64,000 nucleotides of DNA from UBA11400 sp964550435 (GCA_964550435.1 CAZJZI010000005.1:14231-78230), one strand, 5' to 3'; positions 35,566 to 46,073 are shown, counted from the stretch's first letter. Notes: a model not told the origin generated them from the sequence alone. Program-made: numbers and translations.

Positions 35566-36780
35566 ATGTCATTTTTACCGGTAAGTGAGCAACTAGAAAT
35601 AATTAAACGTGGAACGGTTGAAATCGTACCCGAAGACGAACTCGTCCAGAAGCTGGAAAAATCCTACAAAACCAGCACTCCACTTAGGATTAAACTAGGT
35701 TGTGATCCAACCAGACCAGACCTGCATCTGGGACATTCTGTAATCCTTCGAAAAATGCGTCAGTTCCAGGATCTGGGACATCATTGTATCCTTATAATTG
35801 GTGATTTTACGGGAATGATTGGTGATCCAACAGGTGCCAACAAAACCCGTCCTGCACTTACTATTGAAGATGTTCGTGAAAATGGGAAGACTTACTTCGA
35901 GCAAGCTTCAAAAATTCTGGATGCCGAAAAAACTGAGATTGTCTACAACTCGGATTGGCTAGGTGCTATGAAATTTGAGGAGGTCATTCGTCTAGCCTCA
36001 AAATTTACTGTGGCTCGTATGATTGAACGGGATGACTTCACCAAACGCTACCAAAACGAAGAGCCCATTTCATTGCACGAGTTTCTGTATCCTTTGGCTC
36101 AGGGCCAGGATTCGGTCTATCTAAAATCTGATGTAGAACTTGGTGGAAGTGACCAAAAATTCAATTTGTTGGTTGGTCGTCAGCTTCAAAAAGAAGCCGG
36201 ACAGTCTCAGCAGGTCTGCCTGATGATGCCGTTATTGGTTGGCACAGACGGAACCAACAAAATGAGCAAGTCTTATGACAACTACATTGGTATCAATGAA
36301 GAGCCTAATGATATGTACGGTAAGATGTTATCTATTCCCGATGACCTCATTTATACATATTATGAGCTGGTTTCTGACATTTCAAATGATGAACTCGGAT
36401 TAGTAAAAGAGCGAGCAAAGAGCGATCCACGAAATTCAAAACATGATCTGGCTTTGGCCATTACCAGATTGTATCATGGAGAGGAGGCTGCTTATGCTGC
36501 AAGAGCCTATTTCGAACAAACCATTATCAATAAAGAAATACCGGATGATATTCCAGAAGCAGTGTTTTCTGCGGGCACTGCTGAAAGACTAATTGGAATT
36601 ATTACTTCTCTGAATTTTGCACCGAGTAATGGTGAGGCCAGGCGTTTAATTCAACAAGGGGGAGTGTCCCTTGATGGGGAACAGGTTTCAGATCCAACAA
36701 TTGAAATTATATTTGAGGACGGATACTCAAAAGTTCTTAAAGTAGGCAAACGAAAATTTGCTCGATTACTAGGTAGGTAA
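35566..36780 (+). CDS. tyrS: Tyrosyl-tRNA synthetase
   Basis: Charges tRNA-Tyr. The 404-residue class I synthetase has the HIGH-type motif in PDLHLGHSV near 52-60, GDFTGMIGDPTG near 84-95, and KMSKSYDNYIGI near 236-247, then a C-terminal S4 RNA-binding domain (EARRLIQQGGVSLDG near 350). Length and motif form match the TyrZ-like bacterial group. The next gene begins three bases after its stop. Confidence 0.96.
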   Translation: MSFLPVSEQLEIIKRGTVEIVPEDELVQKLEKSYKTSTPLRIKLGCDPTRPDLHLGHSVILRKMRQFQDLGHHCILIIGDFTGMIGDPTGANKTRPALTIEDVRENGKTYFEQASKILDAEKTEIVYNSDWLGAMKFEEVIRLASKFTVARMIERDDFTKRYQNEEPISLHEFLYPLAQGQDSVYLKSDVELGGSDQKFNLLVGRQLQKEAGQSQQVCLMMPLLVGTDGTNKMSKSYDNYIGINEEPNDMYGKMLSIPDDLIYTYYELVSDISNDELGLVKERAKSDPRNSKHDLALAITRLYHGEEAAYAARAYFEQTIINKEIPDDIPEAVFSAGTAERLIGIITSLNFAPSNGEARRLIQQGGVSLDGEQVSDPTIEIIFEDGYSKVLKVGKRKFARLLGR

Positions 36781-36783
36781 ATT

Positions 36784-37614
36784 GTGTTCAATAAAAAACT
36801 GAGTATGAAATTAACCACTCTTGTATTATTTGCGGCTCTCATCCTGGGAGTGGTAAAAGACGCATCTGCCCAATCACCTCGCAATAAGGTTATTGAGTTT
36901 CTGGAACAAACAGGGATCGCTGAACAGCTCAATGATATACCGTATATCATTAACGAGCAGTTTGTGGCAGAGGAACAGCGATTTCAACCAGAGATTCAGA
37001 CTGAGATCAAGTCTCAACTGATGTCATCGTTTAATACTGAGCTGGTACGAGAAGATGCAATATCATTTGTATTGAATGACATTGAGCAGGGCCATATTCA
37101 GGCTGTAATTGATTGGCTTAATACTCCTTTGACCATGAGAATGAATGAATTGGAAGTTCAGGCTACAACTCAGGAGAGTCAGGCAGATTTAGCTGCTTTT
37201 GTGGAAAAGGTTCAGGCTGGCGATATCGATCAAGCTCGGCTGGAAACTATTTTGGCCTTCGATGATTTGACCAGAACCACCAATAGTACAGTAGAATATA
37301 TTGCTGAACTCTACATGGCACTGGTTCAGGCGATGAATCCATACGTTTCGTCAGAGGATAAAATAAATCCTGATGACACCGAAGCCATGAAGACTATGAT
37401 AATTCAAGAGGTCTATCCTCAGTACAAAGATGTAACAGTTATTCTCAATTTGTATACTTATAAAGAGGTATCTGATGAAGACTTAAATGATTATATCGGA
37501 TTCTACAAAACTCCAGCGGGAATCTGGTTTACAGAAGTATCATCAGGAATTTTTAAACACGTGCTAAATCAGGCAACTCTACGCGTGCGCGAAGCTCAAA
37601 GCTTTAACGACTAA
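36784..37614 (+). CDS. Exported DUF2059 protein
   Basis: A 276-residue protein with a signal peptide (hydrophobic run about 10-23, cleavage likely after DASAQ) and a C-terminal DUF2059 domain recognised from VSDEDLNDYIGFYKTPAGIW near 233-252. The function of the family is unknown. The GTG at 36784 with upstream AGGTAGG is the start used here; an ATG at 36805 would give an equally good signal peptide seven residues shorter. Three bases after tyrS, so probably co-transcribed. Confidence 0.8.
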   Translation: MFNKKLSMKLTTLVLFAALILGVVKDASAQSPRNKVIEFLEQTGIAEQLNDIPYIINEQFVAEEQRFQPEIQTEIKSQLMSSFNTELVREDAISFVLNDIEQGHIQAVIDWLNTPLTMRMNELEVQATTQESQADLAAFVEKVQAGDIDQARLETILAFDDLTRTTNSTVEYIAELYMALVQAMNPYVSSEDKINPDDTEAMKTMIIQEVYPQYKDVTVILNLYTYKEVSDEDLNDYIGFYKTPAGIWFTEVSSGIFKHVLNQATLRVREAQSFND

Positions 37615-37627
37615 TAGTATTATAGCA

Positions 37628-38392
37628 ATGATAATATCTTCCTACAATGTAAATGGAATAAGGGCGGCCGTTAAAAAGGGATTTGTTAAGTGGGTTTTGG
37701 AAACAACTCCGGATGTTATTTGTTTACAAGAGCTAAAGGCCGATGAAACTCAGATTCCTGATGAAATAAAGGCAATGGGATACTACGAAGTATATCATCC
37801 GGCCGAGAAAAAAGGATATTCAGGAGTTGGAATTTTATCAAAAATTGAGCCAGAGTTGGTCAAAATTGGTATGGGACTTGACTGGGTTGACGCAGAGGGA
37901 AGAGTTGTTATGGCCAGAGTTAATGGAGTGGATATTTACTCTGTCTATGCTCCTAGCGGAACCTCCGGAGATGCCCGTCAACAACTAAAATATGAGTTTT
38001 TAGATGCGTTTCATGCTTTTTCGCGTCCCTTGTTAGAGCGAGATCATCCAGTCGTTTTATGTGGTGATTACAACATTGCACATAAAGAAATCGACATACA
38101 TGACCCGGTTTCAAACAAAAAATCATCGGGATTTCTACCCGAGGAACGTGAATGGTTTACAAAATATCTCGAGTTAGGATTCAAGGACGTATTCAGAGAG
38201 TTGTATCCGGATTTGAAGGATATCTATAGCTGGTGGACTTATCGCGCTGGAGCCAAAGGCAATAACAAAGGCTGGAGGATCGACTACCATTTAGCAAGTC
38301 CAACGCTGAGTTGTAAAGCTATCTCAGCAACTATTGAGCGTGAATTGAATATGTCGGATCATGTGCCGGTAACTATCAAATATGATATTTGA
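37628..38392 (+). CDS. xth: Exodeoxyribonuclease III
   Basis: AP endonuclease/3'-5' exonuclease of base excision repair. The 254-residue protein carries the catalytic residues of the family: VNGIRAA, LQELKAD (metal Glu near 36), GDYNIAHKEIDIHD near 140, WWTYRAGAKGNNKGWRIDYH and the final SDHVPV histidine motif near 245. Confidence 0.95.
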   Translation: MIISSYNVNGIRAAVKKGFVKWVLETTPDVICLQELKADETQIPDEIKAMGYYEVYHPAEKKGYSGVGILSKIEPELVKIGMGLDWVDAEGRVVMARVNGVDIYSVYAPSGTSGDARQQLKYEFLDAFHAFSRPLLERDHPVVLCGDYNIAHKEIDIHDPVSNKKSSGFLPEEREWFTKYLELGFKDVFRELYPDLKDIYSWWTYRAGAKGNNKGWRIDYHLASPTLSCKAISATIERELNMSDHVPVTIKYDI

Positions 38393-38407
38393 TAGCGCTT
38401 ATATAGC

Positions 38408-40462
38408 CTAGTTAGTGAATTCTTTTTTGAGCTTTTCTATCTGATCTCGAATTCTGGCTGCCTCTTCGAACTCCAGGTTTCTGGCTGCTTGCATCATAGA
38501 CTCCTGAAGATAGTTCATAAACTCGTTTTTGTCGCTGAAAACGACTTCTTTCATAGCAGGATTAGCCTTGTAGTGAATTCCGTCGTCAGCAGCTTTAATG
38601 AGTTCTATGGATGTATCCCCATCTTCATACTGACGATCAAAATCCACTTTCTGATTGCTGATCAGAGATGGGTCCACCAGCGGTTTTAGTTCCTTGTAGA
38701 CGGTTTGTGGAGATATACCGTGTTCCTCATTGTATTTAGCCTGAATATCTCTGCGACGATTGGTTTCATCAATTACATAACGCATGCTATCGGTAATTTT
38801 ATCCGCGTAGAAAATCACGCTTCCAAATTGGTTTCTTGCAGCGCGACCCGCAATCTGCATTAGTGATGTTTTCGAACGCAAAAATCCTTCTTTATCCGCA
38901 TCTAAAATGGCCACTAGTCCCAATTCTGGGATGTCAATTCCCTCTCGAAGCAGGTTTATTCCGACCAGTACATCAAAATCACCTCTTCTGTATCTGAAAA
39001 GCACTTCGATACGCTGAATGGCATCGAGTTCGCTATGCATATAAGCGGCTTTGATTCCCAGATTTTTGAGGTATTCAGAGAGCTCTTCACTCATTCGTTT
39101 AGTAAGTGTTAGCACTAAGGTGCGCTCATTACGAACAATACGTTTTCGAATTTCGTGAATCAGGTCGTCAATTTGATTTTTTAAAGGACGAACCTCAATT
39201 TCAGGCTCCATGAGTCCGGTTGGACGAATAATTTGCTCAACAAATACACCTTCAGATTTCTCAAGTTCGTAATCGCTTGGTGTGGCACTTACAAAAATGC
39301 ACTTCTTGACCATACTTTCCCATTCTTCGAAGGTCAACGGTCGGTTGTCGAGAGCAGAAGGTAGTCGGAATCCGTGTTCAACAAGTGATACTTTTCTGGA
39401 TCGATCGCCTCCGTACATGGCACCAATCTGTGGAATTGACTGATGACTTTCATCGACCACCAAAAGGAAGTCATCCGGGAAGTAATCAATCAGACAATAG
39501 GGGCGTTCGCCTGGCTTTCTTCCAGCCAAATAGCGAGAGTAATTCTCGATTCCGGCACAATACCCGATTTCCTGAATCATTTCAATATCAAACAAAGTGC
39601 GTTGCTCCAGGCGATGAGCCTCCAGGAATTTTTCTTCATTGCGAAGGACTTCAGTACGCCACACAAGCTCATCCCGAATATGGTTTATCGCTTCAGCCAG
39701 ACGATCTTTACTGGTTACATAATGAGAAGCTGGATAAATCACATATTGATTTACTTTCTCAATTTCTTTACCTGTGTCAGGATCAAAAAGAGCCATACTT
39801 TCAATCTCATCACCCCAAAAAGTGATTCTTAGTGCCTGATCGGAATATGCCGGGAAAACATCGATAACATCTCCACGAACACGAAATACAGCCCGACGAA
39901 ATTCTATGTCATTTCTTGAATAATGAAGATCCACTAAGTCATATAAAAGCTTATTTCTTGAAATTTCCCGACCCACTTTCAGGTGGATAATCAGTTTTTC
40001 ATATTCACTTGGGGATCCAATACCATAGATGCAGCTAATAGATGAAACTATGATTACATCTGTTCGGCCAGACAGCAGGCTACTTGTTGAACGCAGGCGA
40101 AGTCGTTGGATCTCATCGTTGATAGAGAGATCTTTTTCGATGTATTTGTCTTGTGATACCAAATACGCTTCTGGCTGGTAGTAATCGTAATATGAAATAA
40201 AAAACTCGACCGAATTCTCTGGGAAAAAGTCGCTTAACTCCCGATATAACTGTGCTGCAAGGGTCTTGTTGTGGCTCATTACCAGTGTTGGTCGGCCATA
40301 CTTTTCAATTACAGAAGCAATAGTTCTGGTCTTTCCCGACCCGGTAATACCAAGCAATGTTTGAAACTGATCGCCTCGCAATAACCCTGAATACAAATCT
40401 TCGATGGCTTTTGGTTGGTCCCCGGCTGGAGAAAATTGTGAAACTAATTTGAAATCGGACAT
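38408..40462 (-). CDS. uvrB: Excinuclease ABC subunit B
   Basis: Damage-verifying helicase of nucleotide excision repair, partner of UvrA. The 684 residues include Walker A GITGSGKTR near 39, the beta-hairpin YYDYYQPEAYL near 92, DEXX-type DESHQS near 340, helicase motif VI QIAGRAARN near 538, and a C-terminal UVR domain (EFEEAARIRDQIEKLKKEF) that contacts UvrC. It is divergent from tyrA; uvrC is not in the window. Confidence 0.97.
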   Translation of the reverse strand: MSDFKLVSQFSPAGDQPKAIEDLYSGLLRGDQFQTLLGITGSGKTRTIASVIEKYGRPTLVMSHNKTLAAQLYRELSDFFPENSVEFFISYYDYYQPEAYLVSQDKYIEKDLSINDEIQRLRLRSTSSLLSGRTDVIIVSSISCIYGIGSPSEYEKLIIHLKVGREISRNKLLYDLVDLHYSRNDIEFRRAVFRVRGDVIDVFPAYSDQALRITFWGDEIESMALFDPDTGKEIEKVNQYVIYPASHYVTSKDRLAEAINHIRDELVWRTEVLRNEEKFLEAHRLEQRTLFDIEMIQEIGYCAGIENYSRYLAGRKPGERPYCLIDYFPDDFLLVVDESHQSIPQIGAMYGGDRSRKVSLVEHGFRLPSALDNRPLTFEEWESMVKKCIFVSATPSDYELEKSEGVFVEQIIRPTGLMEPEIEVRPLKNQIDDLIHEIRKRIVRNERTLVLTLTKRMSEELSEYLKNLGIKAAYMHSELDAIQRIEVLFRYRRGDFDVLVGINLLREGIDIPELGLVAILDADKEGFLRSKTSLMQIAGRAARNQFGSVIFYADKITDSMRYVIDETNRRRDIQAKYNEEHGISPQTVYKELKPLVDPSLISNQKVDFDRQYEDGDTSIELIKAADDGIHYKANPAMKEVVFSDKNEFMNYLQESMMQAARNLEFEEAARIRDQIEKLKKEFTN

Positions 40463-40614
40463 TCTAAACGTATTTCCGTTTGAAAGTGTATTGATTTATT
40501 TACGAAATTGCAGTCCCAGGTAAATCATGCACAAAGGGATGCACAATTTGGGTTAACCAGACAATATAACCATTCCGGGGATGTCAATCTTATAACAACT
40601 TAGGTAAAACAATC

Positions 40615-41742
40615 ATGCCCACGTCATCTTTAAATGAACATCGAAAACGAATTGATGAAATCGATGAGCAGATACTAGATTTGCTAAAAGAACGAGCCGA
40701 AGTGGTTAAGGGAGTTCTTTTGACAAAGATTCAGAACAAACTACCGATTTATGTAGCCGGCAGGGAAGATCTGAAGATTCAATCTTTTCGGGAAATGAGC
40801 GTTAAAAGGGGGCTGGATCCGGATTGGGCTGAAGATTTTCTACGTATGATCATGAGTTCAAGTAGAGCAAGTCAGTCATCAAGCGAGTTTCCATGTGCAA
40901 CGACTCAACCCAAAACAATACTTATTCTTGGTGGTCGGGGAGGAATGGGAAAACAGTATGCAACACTGTTTTCTGCAAGCGGGCATCAGGTTAGAATTCT
41001 GGATAAAAATGACTGGAATAAAGCGACTGAGTTATTTGATGGTGTTGATTTGGTTATAGTCTCTGTACCTATAAACATCACAGAACGAATTATCGAACAA
41101 TCTATCAAATACCTTCCTGAAGGAGCCATTCTCGCTGATTTTACCAGTAATAAGGAAGGTCCGCTTAGTTCGATGTTGCATAACTATGGCGGTCCGGTTG
41201 TTGGACTTCACCCGATGCACGGTCCGGATATGTCGAATCTATCGAAACAGTTAATGATAACATGTCATGGACGTGACGAAGACAGCTACACCTGGGTGAT
41301 AAATCAATTTCAACTGTGGGGAATGCGCGTATTGGCAGTAGATCCAAAACAACACGACAAAGTAATGAATCTGGTACAGGGATTGCGACACTTTGTAGCT
41401 TTACTACATGGTTCTTTCATGAAAACAACAGAGCTTAAACCTGAGCAGATACTTCACTTTTCTTCTCCGATCTATCGAGCTGAGCTCATGATGACCGGGC
41501 GAATCTTTGCACAGGATGCAGAACTGTATGCTGATATTGTTTTTGCAAATGAAGAGCGTAGAAAGATTCTCATTGATTTCTTGCAACACCATGAGCGACT
41601 TGCAGATATGGTTAGAATTGGAGATAAACAAGCGTTTATAAAAGAGTTTGAATCCATTACTGAATTCTTTGGTGATTTCGCAGAAACCGCGTTGAACGAA
41701 AGCGGGTATCTGATAAATCGTCTTGCGGACCGGTTTTCGTAA
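40615..41742 (+). CDS. tyrA: Bifunctional chorismate mutase / prephenate dehydrogenase
   Basis: Two consecutive steps to tyrosine: chorismate to prephenate, then to 4-hydroxyphenylpyruvate. In 375 residues, the AroQ chorismate mutase domain (about 1-90; IDEIDEQILDLLKERAEVVK near 13-32) is fused to a dehydrogenase with NAD-binding ILGGRGGMGKQYATLF near 103-118, then VVGLHPMHGPD near 198, LVQGLRHF and SSPIYRAELMMTGRIFAQD. The whole reads like E. coli TyrA from end to end, a layout typical of Gammaproteobacteria. It stands alone between uvrB and metH. Confidence 0.94.
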   Translation: MPTSSLNEHRKRIDEIDEQILDLLKERAEVVKGVLLTKIQNKLPIYVAGREDLKIQSFREMSVKRGLDPDWAEDFLRMIMSSSRASQSSSEFPCATTQPKTILILGGRGGMGKQYATLFSASGHQVRILDKNDWNKATELFDGVDLVIVSVPINITERIIEQSIKYLPEGAILADFTSNKEGPLSSMLHNYGGPVVGLHPMHGPDMSNLSKQLMITCHGRDEDSYTWVINQFQLWGMRVLAVDPKQHDKVMNLVQGLRHFVALLHGSFMKTTELKPEQILHFSSPIYRAELMMTGRIFAQDAELYADIVFANEERRKILIDFLQHHERLADMVRIGDKQAFIKEFESITEFFGDFAETALNESGYLINRLADRFS

Positions 41743-41749
41743 ATCTTCG

Positions 41750-41757
41750 TATATTTG
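41750..41757 (+). promoter_or_regulatory. Candidate -7 element of metH
   Basis: TATATTTG matches TAnnTTTG and lies 54 bases before the metH ATG, but no TTG is at the right distance upstream. No room or structure for a SAM or cobalamin riboswitch in the 68-base gap. Confidence 0.4.
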
Positions 41758-41810
41758 AGATCTGACTAATTATGCAGTTTCAGTCTGCGCCATTATTTAA
41801 GGAATAGGGA

Positions 41811-44800
41811 ATGAACATAGAGAGCCATCCGATAGCACGGGAACTAAACAAGCGTATTCTGATCATAGATGGAGCCATGGGCACGATGATCCAGACGTAT
41901 AAATTGACCGAAGCTGACTATCGGGGAGATCGTTTTAAGGATAGCCCATTCGATTTGAAAGGTAACAACGACCTGTTGAGTTTAACTCAGCCCCAGATCA
42001 TTGAAAAGATTCATGAATCGTTTTTATTAAATGGTGCCGATATCCTAGAAACAAATACGTTTAATGCGAATCCGATATCATTAGCTGATTATCATCAGGA
42101 AAGCCTCACATATGAGTTAAATTTCGAGTCTGCGCGGTTGGCGCGTCGTGTGGCGCAGAAGGTGACGCAGATGGATGTAACGCGGCCCAGGTACGTTGCC
42201 GGGGCCATGGGTCCAACGAATAGGACGTTATCATTATCGCCGGATGTGAACGACCCGGCATATCGAGCGGTCGATTTTGATCAGGTAGTAGATGCGTACA
42301 AAGAGCAGATCCGCGGTCTGATAGATGGTGGAGTTGATCTTTTACTTGTAGAGACTGTTTTTGACACGCTTAACTGTAAAGCTGCCCTGTTTGCAGTTCA
42401 GCAGTATTTCGATGAGACTGGAAATATTGTTCCTGTTATGGTATCTGGTACTATTGTTGATGCCAGTGGAAGGACTTTGTCAGGTCAAACAACAGAATCG
42501 TTCTGGATATCGGTGTCGCATATGCCGTATTTATTGAGCATTGGGCTAAACTGTGCTTTGGGATCACGCCAGATGCGTCCATTTATTCAAGAATTGTCTC
42601 GCGTTGCTACATGTCGTGTGAGCCTGTATCCAAATGCCGGACTACCTAATGAGTTTGGGGGTTATGATGAGAGTCCGGACTACATGGCTGAACAGATACG
42701 GGACTATGCGCGGTCTGGATTTTTGAATATAGTTGGAGGGTGTTGTGGCACCAGGCCTGAGCATATCCAGGCTATAGCTAAAAGTGTAGAAGGGATGGCT
42801 CCACGTGAGATTCCGAGTCGTGAACCCTATCTGCAACTGAGTGGACTCGAGCCTTTGGTGATTCGTCCAGAGACAAACTTTGTGAATATAGGTGAGCGTA
42901 CCAATGTAACAGGATCGAAAGTATTTGCTAATTATATACTGAACAATGACTTTGATAACGCATTGCGTGTTGCCAAGCAGCAAGTTGAAAATGGTGCACA
43001 GATCATTGACATCAACATGGACGAGGGAATGCTTGACTCCAAGGCTGCTATGTCTCGCTTTTTGAATCTACTTGCATCTGAGCCGGATATTTCCCGTGTT
43101 CCATTTATGATTGACTCTTCGAAATGGGAAGTGTTGGAAGCCGGGTTGAAATGCATTCAGGGCAAAGCGATTGTAAACTCTATTTCTCTCAAGGAAGGGG
43201 AAGTCAGATTCATTGAACAGGCTAAACTGGTAAGGCGTTATGGTGCTGCTGTAATTGTTATGGCGTTTGATGAACAGGGTCAGGCAGACAGTCTGGAGCG
43301 CCGGATTGAAATTTGTTCTCGGGCCTACAACATCTTGACTCAAACGGTTGGATTCCCGCCACAGGACATAATTTTTGATCCAAATATACTTACTGTTGCA
43401 ACCGGTATCGAAGAGCACAACAACTACGCCGTAGATTTCATTGAAGCAACACGATGGATCAAAGAAAATCTGCCACTTGCCAAGGTCAGTGGTGGCGTTA
43501 GTAATATTTCATTTTCCTTCAGGGGTAATAATGTTGTGCGTGAGGCCATGCACACAGCATTTCTTTATCATGCCATCAAAGCCGGTCTGGATATGGGAAT
43601 CGTTAATGCCGGGCAAATAGAAGTATACGACGAAATTGAGCCAGTACTTAAAGATTTAGTAGAGGATGTGTTGCTGAATAGACGACCGGATGCCACTGAA
43701 CGCCTCATCGAACATGCTGAGTCGGTAAAATCGACCGGTAAACAAGAAGTACGAGTTGACCAATGGAGAAGCCTTCCTGTAAATGAACGCCTGTCACATG
43801 CATTGGTAAAAGGTATTGTCGATTACATTGATGAAGACACCGAAGAAGCCAGACTGCAGGCGGATAGTCCACTAAATGTGATTGAAGGCCCTCTAATGGA
43901 TGGTATGAACGTGGTTGGAGATCTGTTTGGCGCCGGAAAGATGTTCCTACCTCAGGTCGTGAAAAGTGCCCGAGTGATGAAAAAAGCGGTGGCTTATCTG
44001 ATTCCGTACATAGAGGCAGAAAAATTATTGGCGGAAGATACTCGTCCACGTGCTAAAGTGTTGTTGGCAACAGTGAAAGGAGATGTCCATGACATCGGGA
44101 AGAACATTGTCTCTGTAGTATTGGCGTGTAATAATTATGAGGTCATTGATCTCGGCGTGATGGTGCCCAAGGAGAAAATTCTGGACGCTGCTGTTGAACA
44201 TGGAGTTGATGTTGTAGGACTGAGTGGTCTAATAACCCCATCTCTTGACGAAATGGTCGATATTGCCACCGAAATGGAACGTCGTGGAATGAAACTTCCA
44301 CTCTTGATTGGCGGGGCGACAACGTCAAGGGTCCACACAGCTGTCAAGATAGCACCTGAATATAGCGGACCAACCATTCACGTATTGGATGCATCCCGAA
44401 GTGTCCCCATTGTCAGTAAGCTGGTCTCAGACGATGCTGCAGAAGCATTTAAAGTGGAAATCAAAGCGGAGTATAATGAGGTACGGGAGCAATACGGTCG
44501 CCGCAAACAGGTTAAGCAGCAGTTGTCTCTTAAGCAGGCACGTGAGAACAAATATGCCATTGACTGGTCTGGGTATAAACCGCCCAAACCAAACAAACCA
44601 GGCGTACATGTTATCAACGATATACCGTTGGCGGTTTTGAGGCCATATATCGACTGGACCCCTTTTTTCATCACCTGGCAGCTGACGGGTAAGTATCCGG
44701 CAATTTTAGAAGACGATGTAGTAGGATCTGAAGCACGTAAACTTTTCGACGATGCTAACAGTATGCTGGATAAGATTATCCGTGATGGTTCACTAAAAGC

Positions 44801-45563
44801 ACAGGCTGCCTATGGTCTTTTTCCTGCCAACTCGAATGGTGATGACATACTTGTTTATTCAAACGAACAACGAAATGTCGTTGAACATACGCTCCACATG
44901 CTTCGCCAGCAAACTGTGAAACGTGCTGGACAGCCAAACAAATCAATTGCCGACTATGTTGCTCCCGTTGAGACAGGACTTGAAGACTATATTGGAGCAT
45001 TTGTTGTCACTGCTGGTGTTGGAATTGAAAAAATACTTGAGAAGTTTCAAAAAGACCATGACGATTACTCATCAATTATGGTGAAAGCGTTGGCAGATCG
45101 GCTTGCTGAAGCATTTGCCGAATATCTGCATGAACAAGTTCGAACGCTGCACTGGGGATATGCTGCAGACGAAAAACTTTCCAATGAAGAGTTGATTCGT
45201 GAAGCCTACAAGGGCATTCGTCCGGCACCAGGTTATCCGGCAAATCCGGACCATACCGAGAAACCGACACTATTCAGGTTATTAGATGCTACTAATAATA
45301 CAGGAGTAACACTAACTGAAAACTTTGCTATGTCTCCAGCAGCCTCCGTTTGCGGGTGGTATTTTAGTCATCCGGAATCTGAATATTTTAGACTTGGAGA
45401 AATTGGAAAAGATCAAGTTATCGATTACCATATCCGTAAGGGTATGACGATGAAGGAAATCGAGAAATGGTTGTCTCCAATATTGGGTTACGATGGTACG
45501 GCCGCGAATCCAAAGCCCGAAATAAAATGCGATTGTGGGATTTCGCATCCCATAATATCGTAG
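41811..45563 (+). CDS. metH: Cobalamin-dependent methionine synthase
   Basis: Methylates homocysteine from methyltetrahydrofolate through methylcobalamin. The 1250 residues carry all modules: homocysteine domain (GAMGTMIQ near 20; zinc cysteines in GLNCALG near 243 and GGCCGTRP near 309), pterin domain (NIGERTNVTGSKVF near 361), B12 cap, B12 domain with axial histidine in GDVHDIGKNIVSVV near 760-773, and the C-terminal SAM reactivation domain (GYPANPDHTEK near 1140). A full-length reactivation domain implies activity independent of a separate activator. Shine-Dalgarno AGGGA lies just before the ATG. Confidence 0.97.
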   Translation: MNIESHPIARELNKRILIIDGAMGTMIQTYKLTEADYRGDRFKDSPFDLKGNNDLLSLTQPQIIEKIHESFLLNGADILETNTFNANPISLADYHQESLTYELNFESARLARRVAQKVTQMDVTRPRYVAGAMGPTNRTLSLSPDVNDPAYRAVDFDQVVDAYKEQIRGLIDGGVDLLLVETVFDTLNCKAALFAVQQYFDETGNIVPVMVSGTIVDASGRTLSGQTTESFWISVSHMPYLLSIGLNCALGSRQMRPFIQELSRVATCRVSLYPNAGLPNEFGGYDESPDYMAEQIRDYARSGFLNIVGGCCGTRPEHIQAIAKSVEGMAPREIPSREPYLQLSGLEPLVIRPETNFVNIGERTNVTGSKVFANYILNNDFDNALRVAKQQVENGAQIIDINMDEGMLDSKAAMSRFLNLLASEPDISRVPFMIDSSKWEVLEAGLKCIQGKAIVNSISLKEGEVRFIEQAKLVRRYGAAVIVMAFDEQGQADSLERRIEICSRAYNILTQTVGFPPQDIIFDPNILTVATGIEEHNNYAVDFIEATRWIKENLPLAKVSGGVSNISFSFRGNNVVREAMHTAFLYHAIKAGLDMGIVNAGQIEVYDEIEPVLKDLVEDVLLNRRPDATERLIEHAESVKSTGKQEVRVDQWRSLPVNERLSHALVKGIVDYIDEDTEEARLQADSPLNVIEGPLMDGMNVVGDLFGAGKMFLPQVVKSARVMKKAVAYLIPYIEAEKLLAEDTRPRAKVLLATVKGDVHDIGKNIVSVVLACNNYEVIDLGVMVPKEKILDAAVEHGVDVVGLSGLITPSLDEMVDIATEMERRGMKLPLLIGGATTSRVHTAVKIAPEYSGPTIHVLDASRSVPIVSKLVSDDAAEAFKVEIKAEYNEVREQYGRRKQVKQQLSLKQARENKYAIDWSGYKPPKPNKPGVHVINDIPLAVLRPYIDWTPFFITWQLTGKYPAILEDDVVGSEARKLFDDANSMLDKIIRDGSLKAQAAYGLFPANSNGDDILVYSNEQRNVVEHTLHMLRQQTVKRAGQPNKSIADYVAPVETGLEDYIGAFVVTAGVGIEKILEKFQKDHDDYSSIMVKALADRLAEAFAEYLHEQVRTLHWGYAADEKLSNEELIREAYKGIRPAPGYPANPDHTEKPTLFRLLDATNNTGVTLTENFAMSPAASVCGWYFSHPESEYFRLGEIGKDQVIDYHIRKGMTMKEIEKWLSPILGYDGTAANPKPEIKCDCGISHPIIS

Positions 45564-45686
45564 AACTTTCTGTTGTTGATTTCGAAAAAATATATATCTT
45601 GGCGGCGTTGAGGGATCGATTTCGTCAGGTAGTCTGGTTATGTCTTTTGTACGATCAGTTATTTAAAACTTTAAACAGGATCAAGT

Positions 45687-46070
45687 ATGACATTTACCGA
45701 AATTTCGCATGACATCAAGATTAGTGTTCAGCCGATTTACGTGGAAAGAGAGTCAGATCCTACTAATGGGCGCTTCGTTTACGCCTATTTTGTAACCATC
45801 GAGAATCTGGGATCCGAGACGGTTCAACTGACGCACAGACAATGGTACATTCACGATTCCAATGGCGAGTCGCATGAAGTGTATGGCGAAGGCGTCGTTG
45901 GTCGACAACCCGTAATCGCGTCTGGTGAAGTATACAACTACAACAGTTTTTGTGTACTTAAGTCCTTTGAGGGAACGATGGAGGGATTCTATGAAATGCT
46001 TAAAGAAGATGGTCACAAGCTGAAAGTAACCATACCAACGTTTATCCTTCGGTCTCACTTGATGAACTAG
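45687..46070 (+). CDS. apaG: ApaG domain protein
   Basis: A 127-residue beta-sandwich protein. ISVQPIYVERESDP near 11-24, GRFVYAYFVTIENLGSETVQ near 28-47 and GVVGRQPVIASGEVYNYNSF near 72-91 are the ApaG signatures. It resembles the ApaG domain of F-box proteins; a role in Mg2+/Co2+ resistance and diadenosine tetraphosphate levels has been reported for enteric homologues, but function remains unclear. Followed by a terminator. Confidence 0.93.
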   Translation: MTFTEISHDIKISVQPIYVERESDPTNGRFVYAYFVTIENLGSETVQLTHRQWYIHDSNGESHEVYGEGVVGRQPVIASGEVYNYNSFCVLKSFEGTMEGFYEMLKEDGHKLKVTIPTFILRSHLMN

Positions 46071-46073
46071 ATT

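Noticed and set aside
41743..41810. Cobalamin or SAM riboswitch before metH
   Set aside because: The gap is only 68 bases and shows no riboswitch core or terminator.
45467..45712. Small frame across the metH end and the metH-apaG gap
   Set aside because: Mostly overlaps metH in another frame, without domain or start signal.
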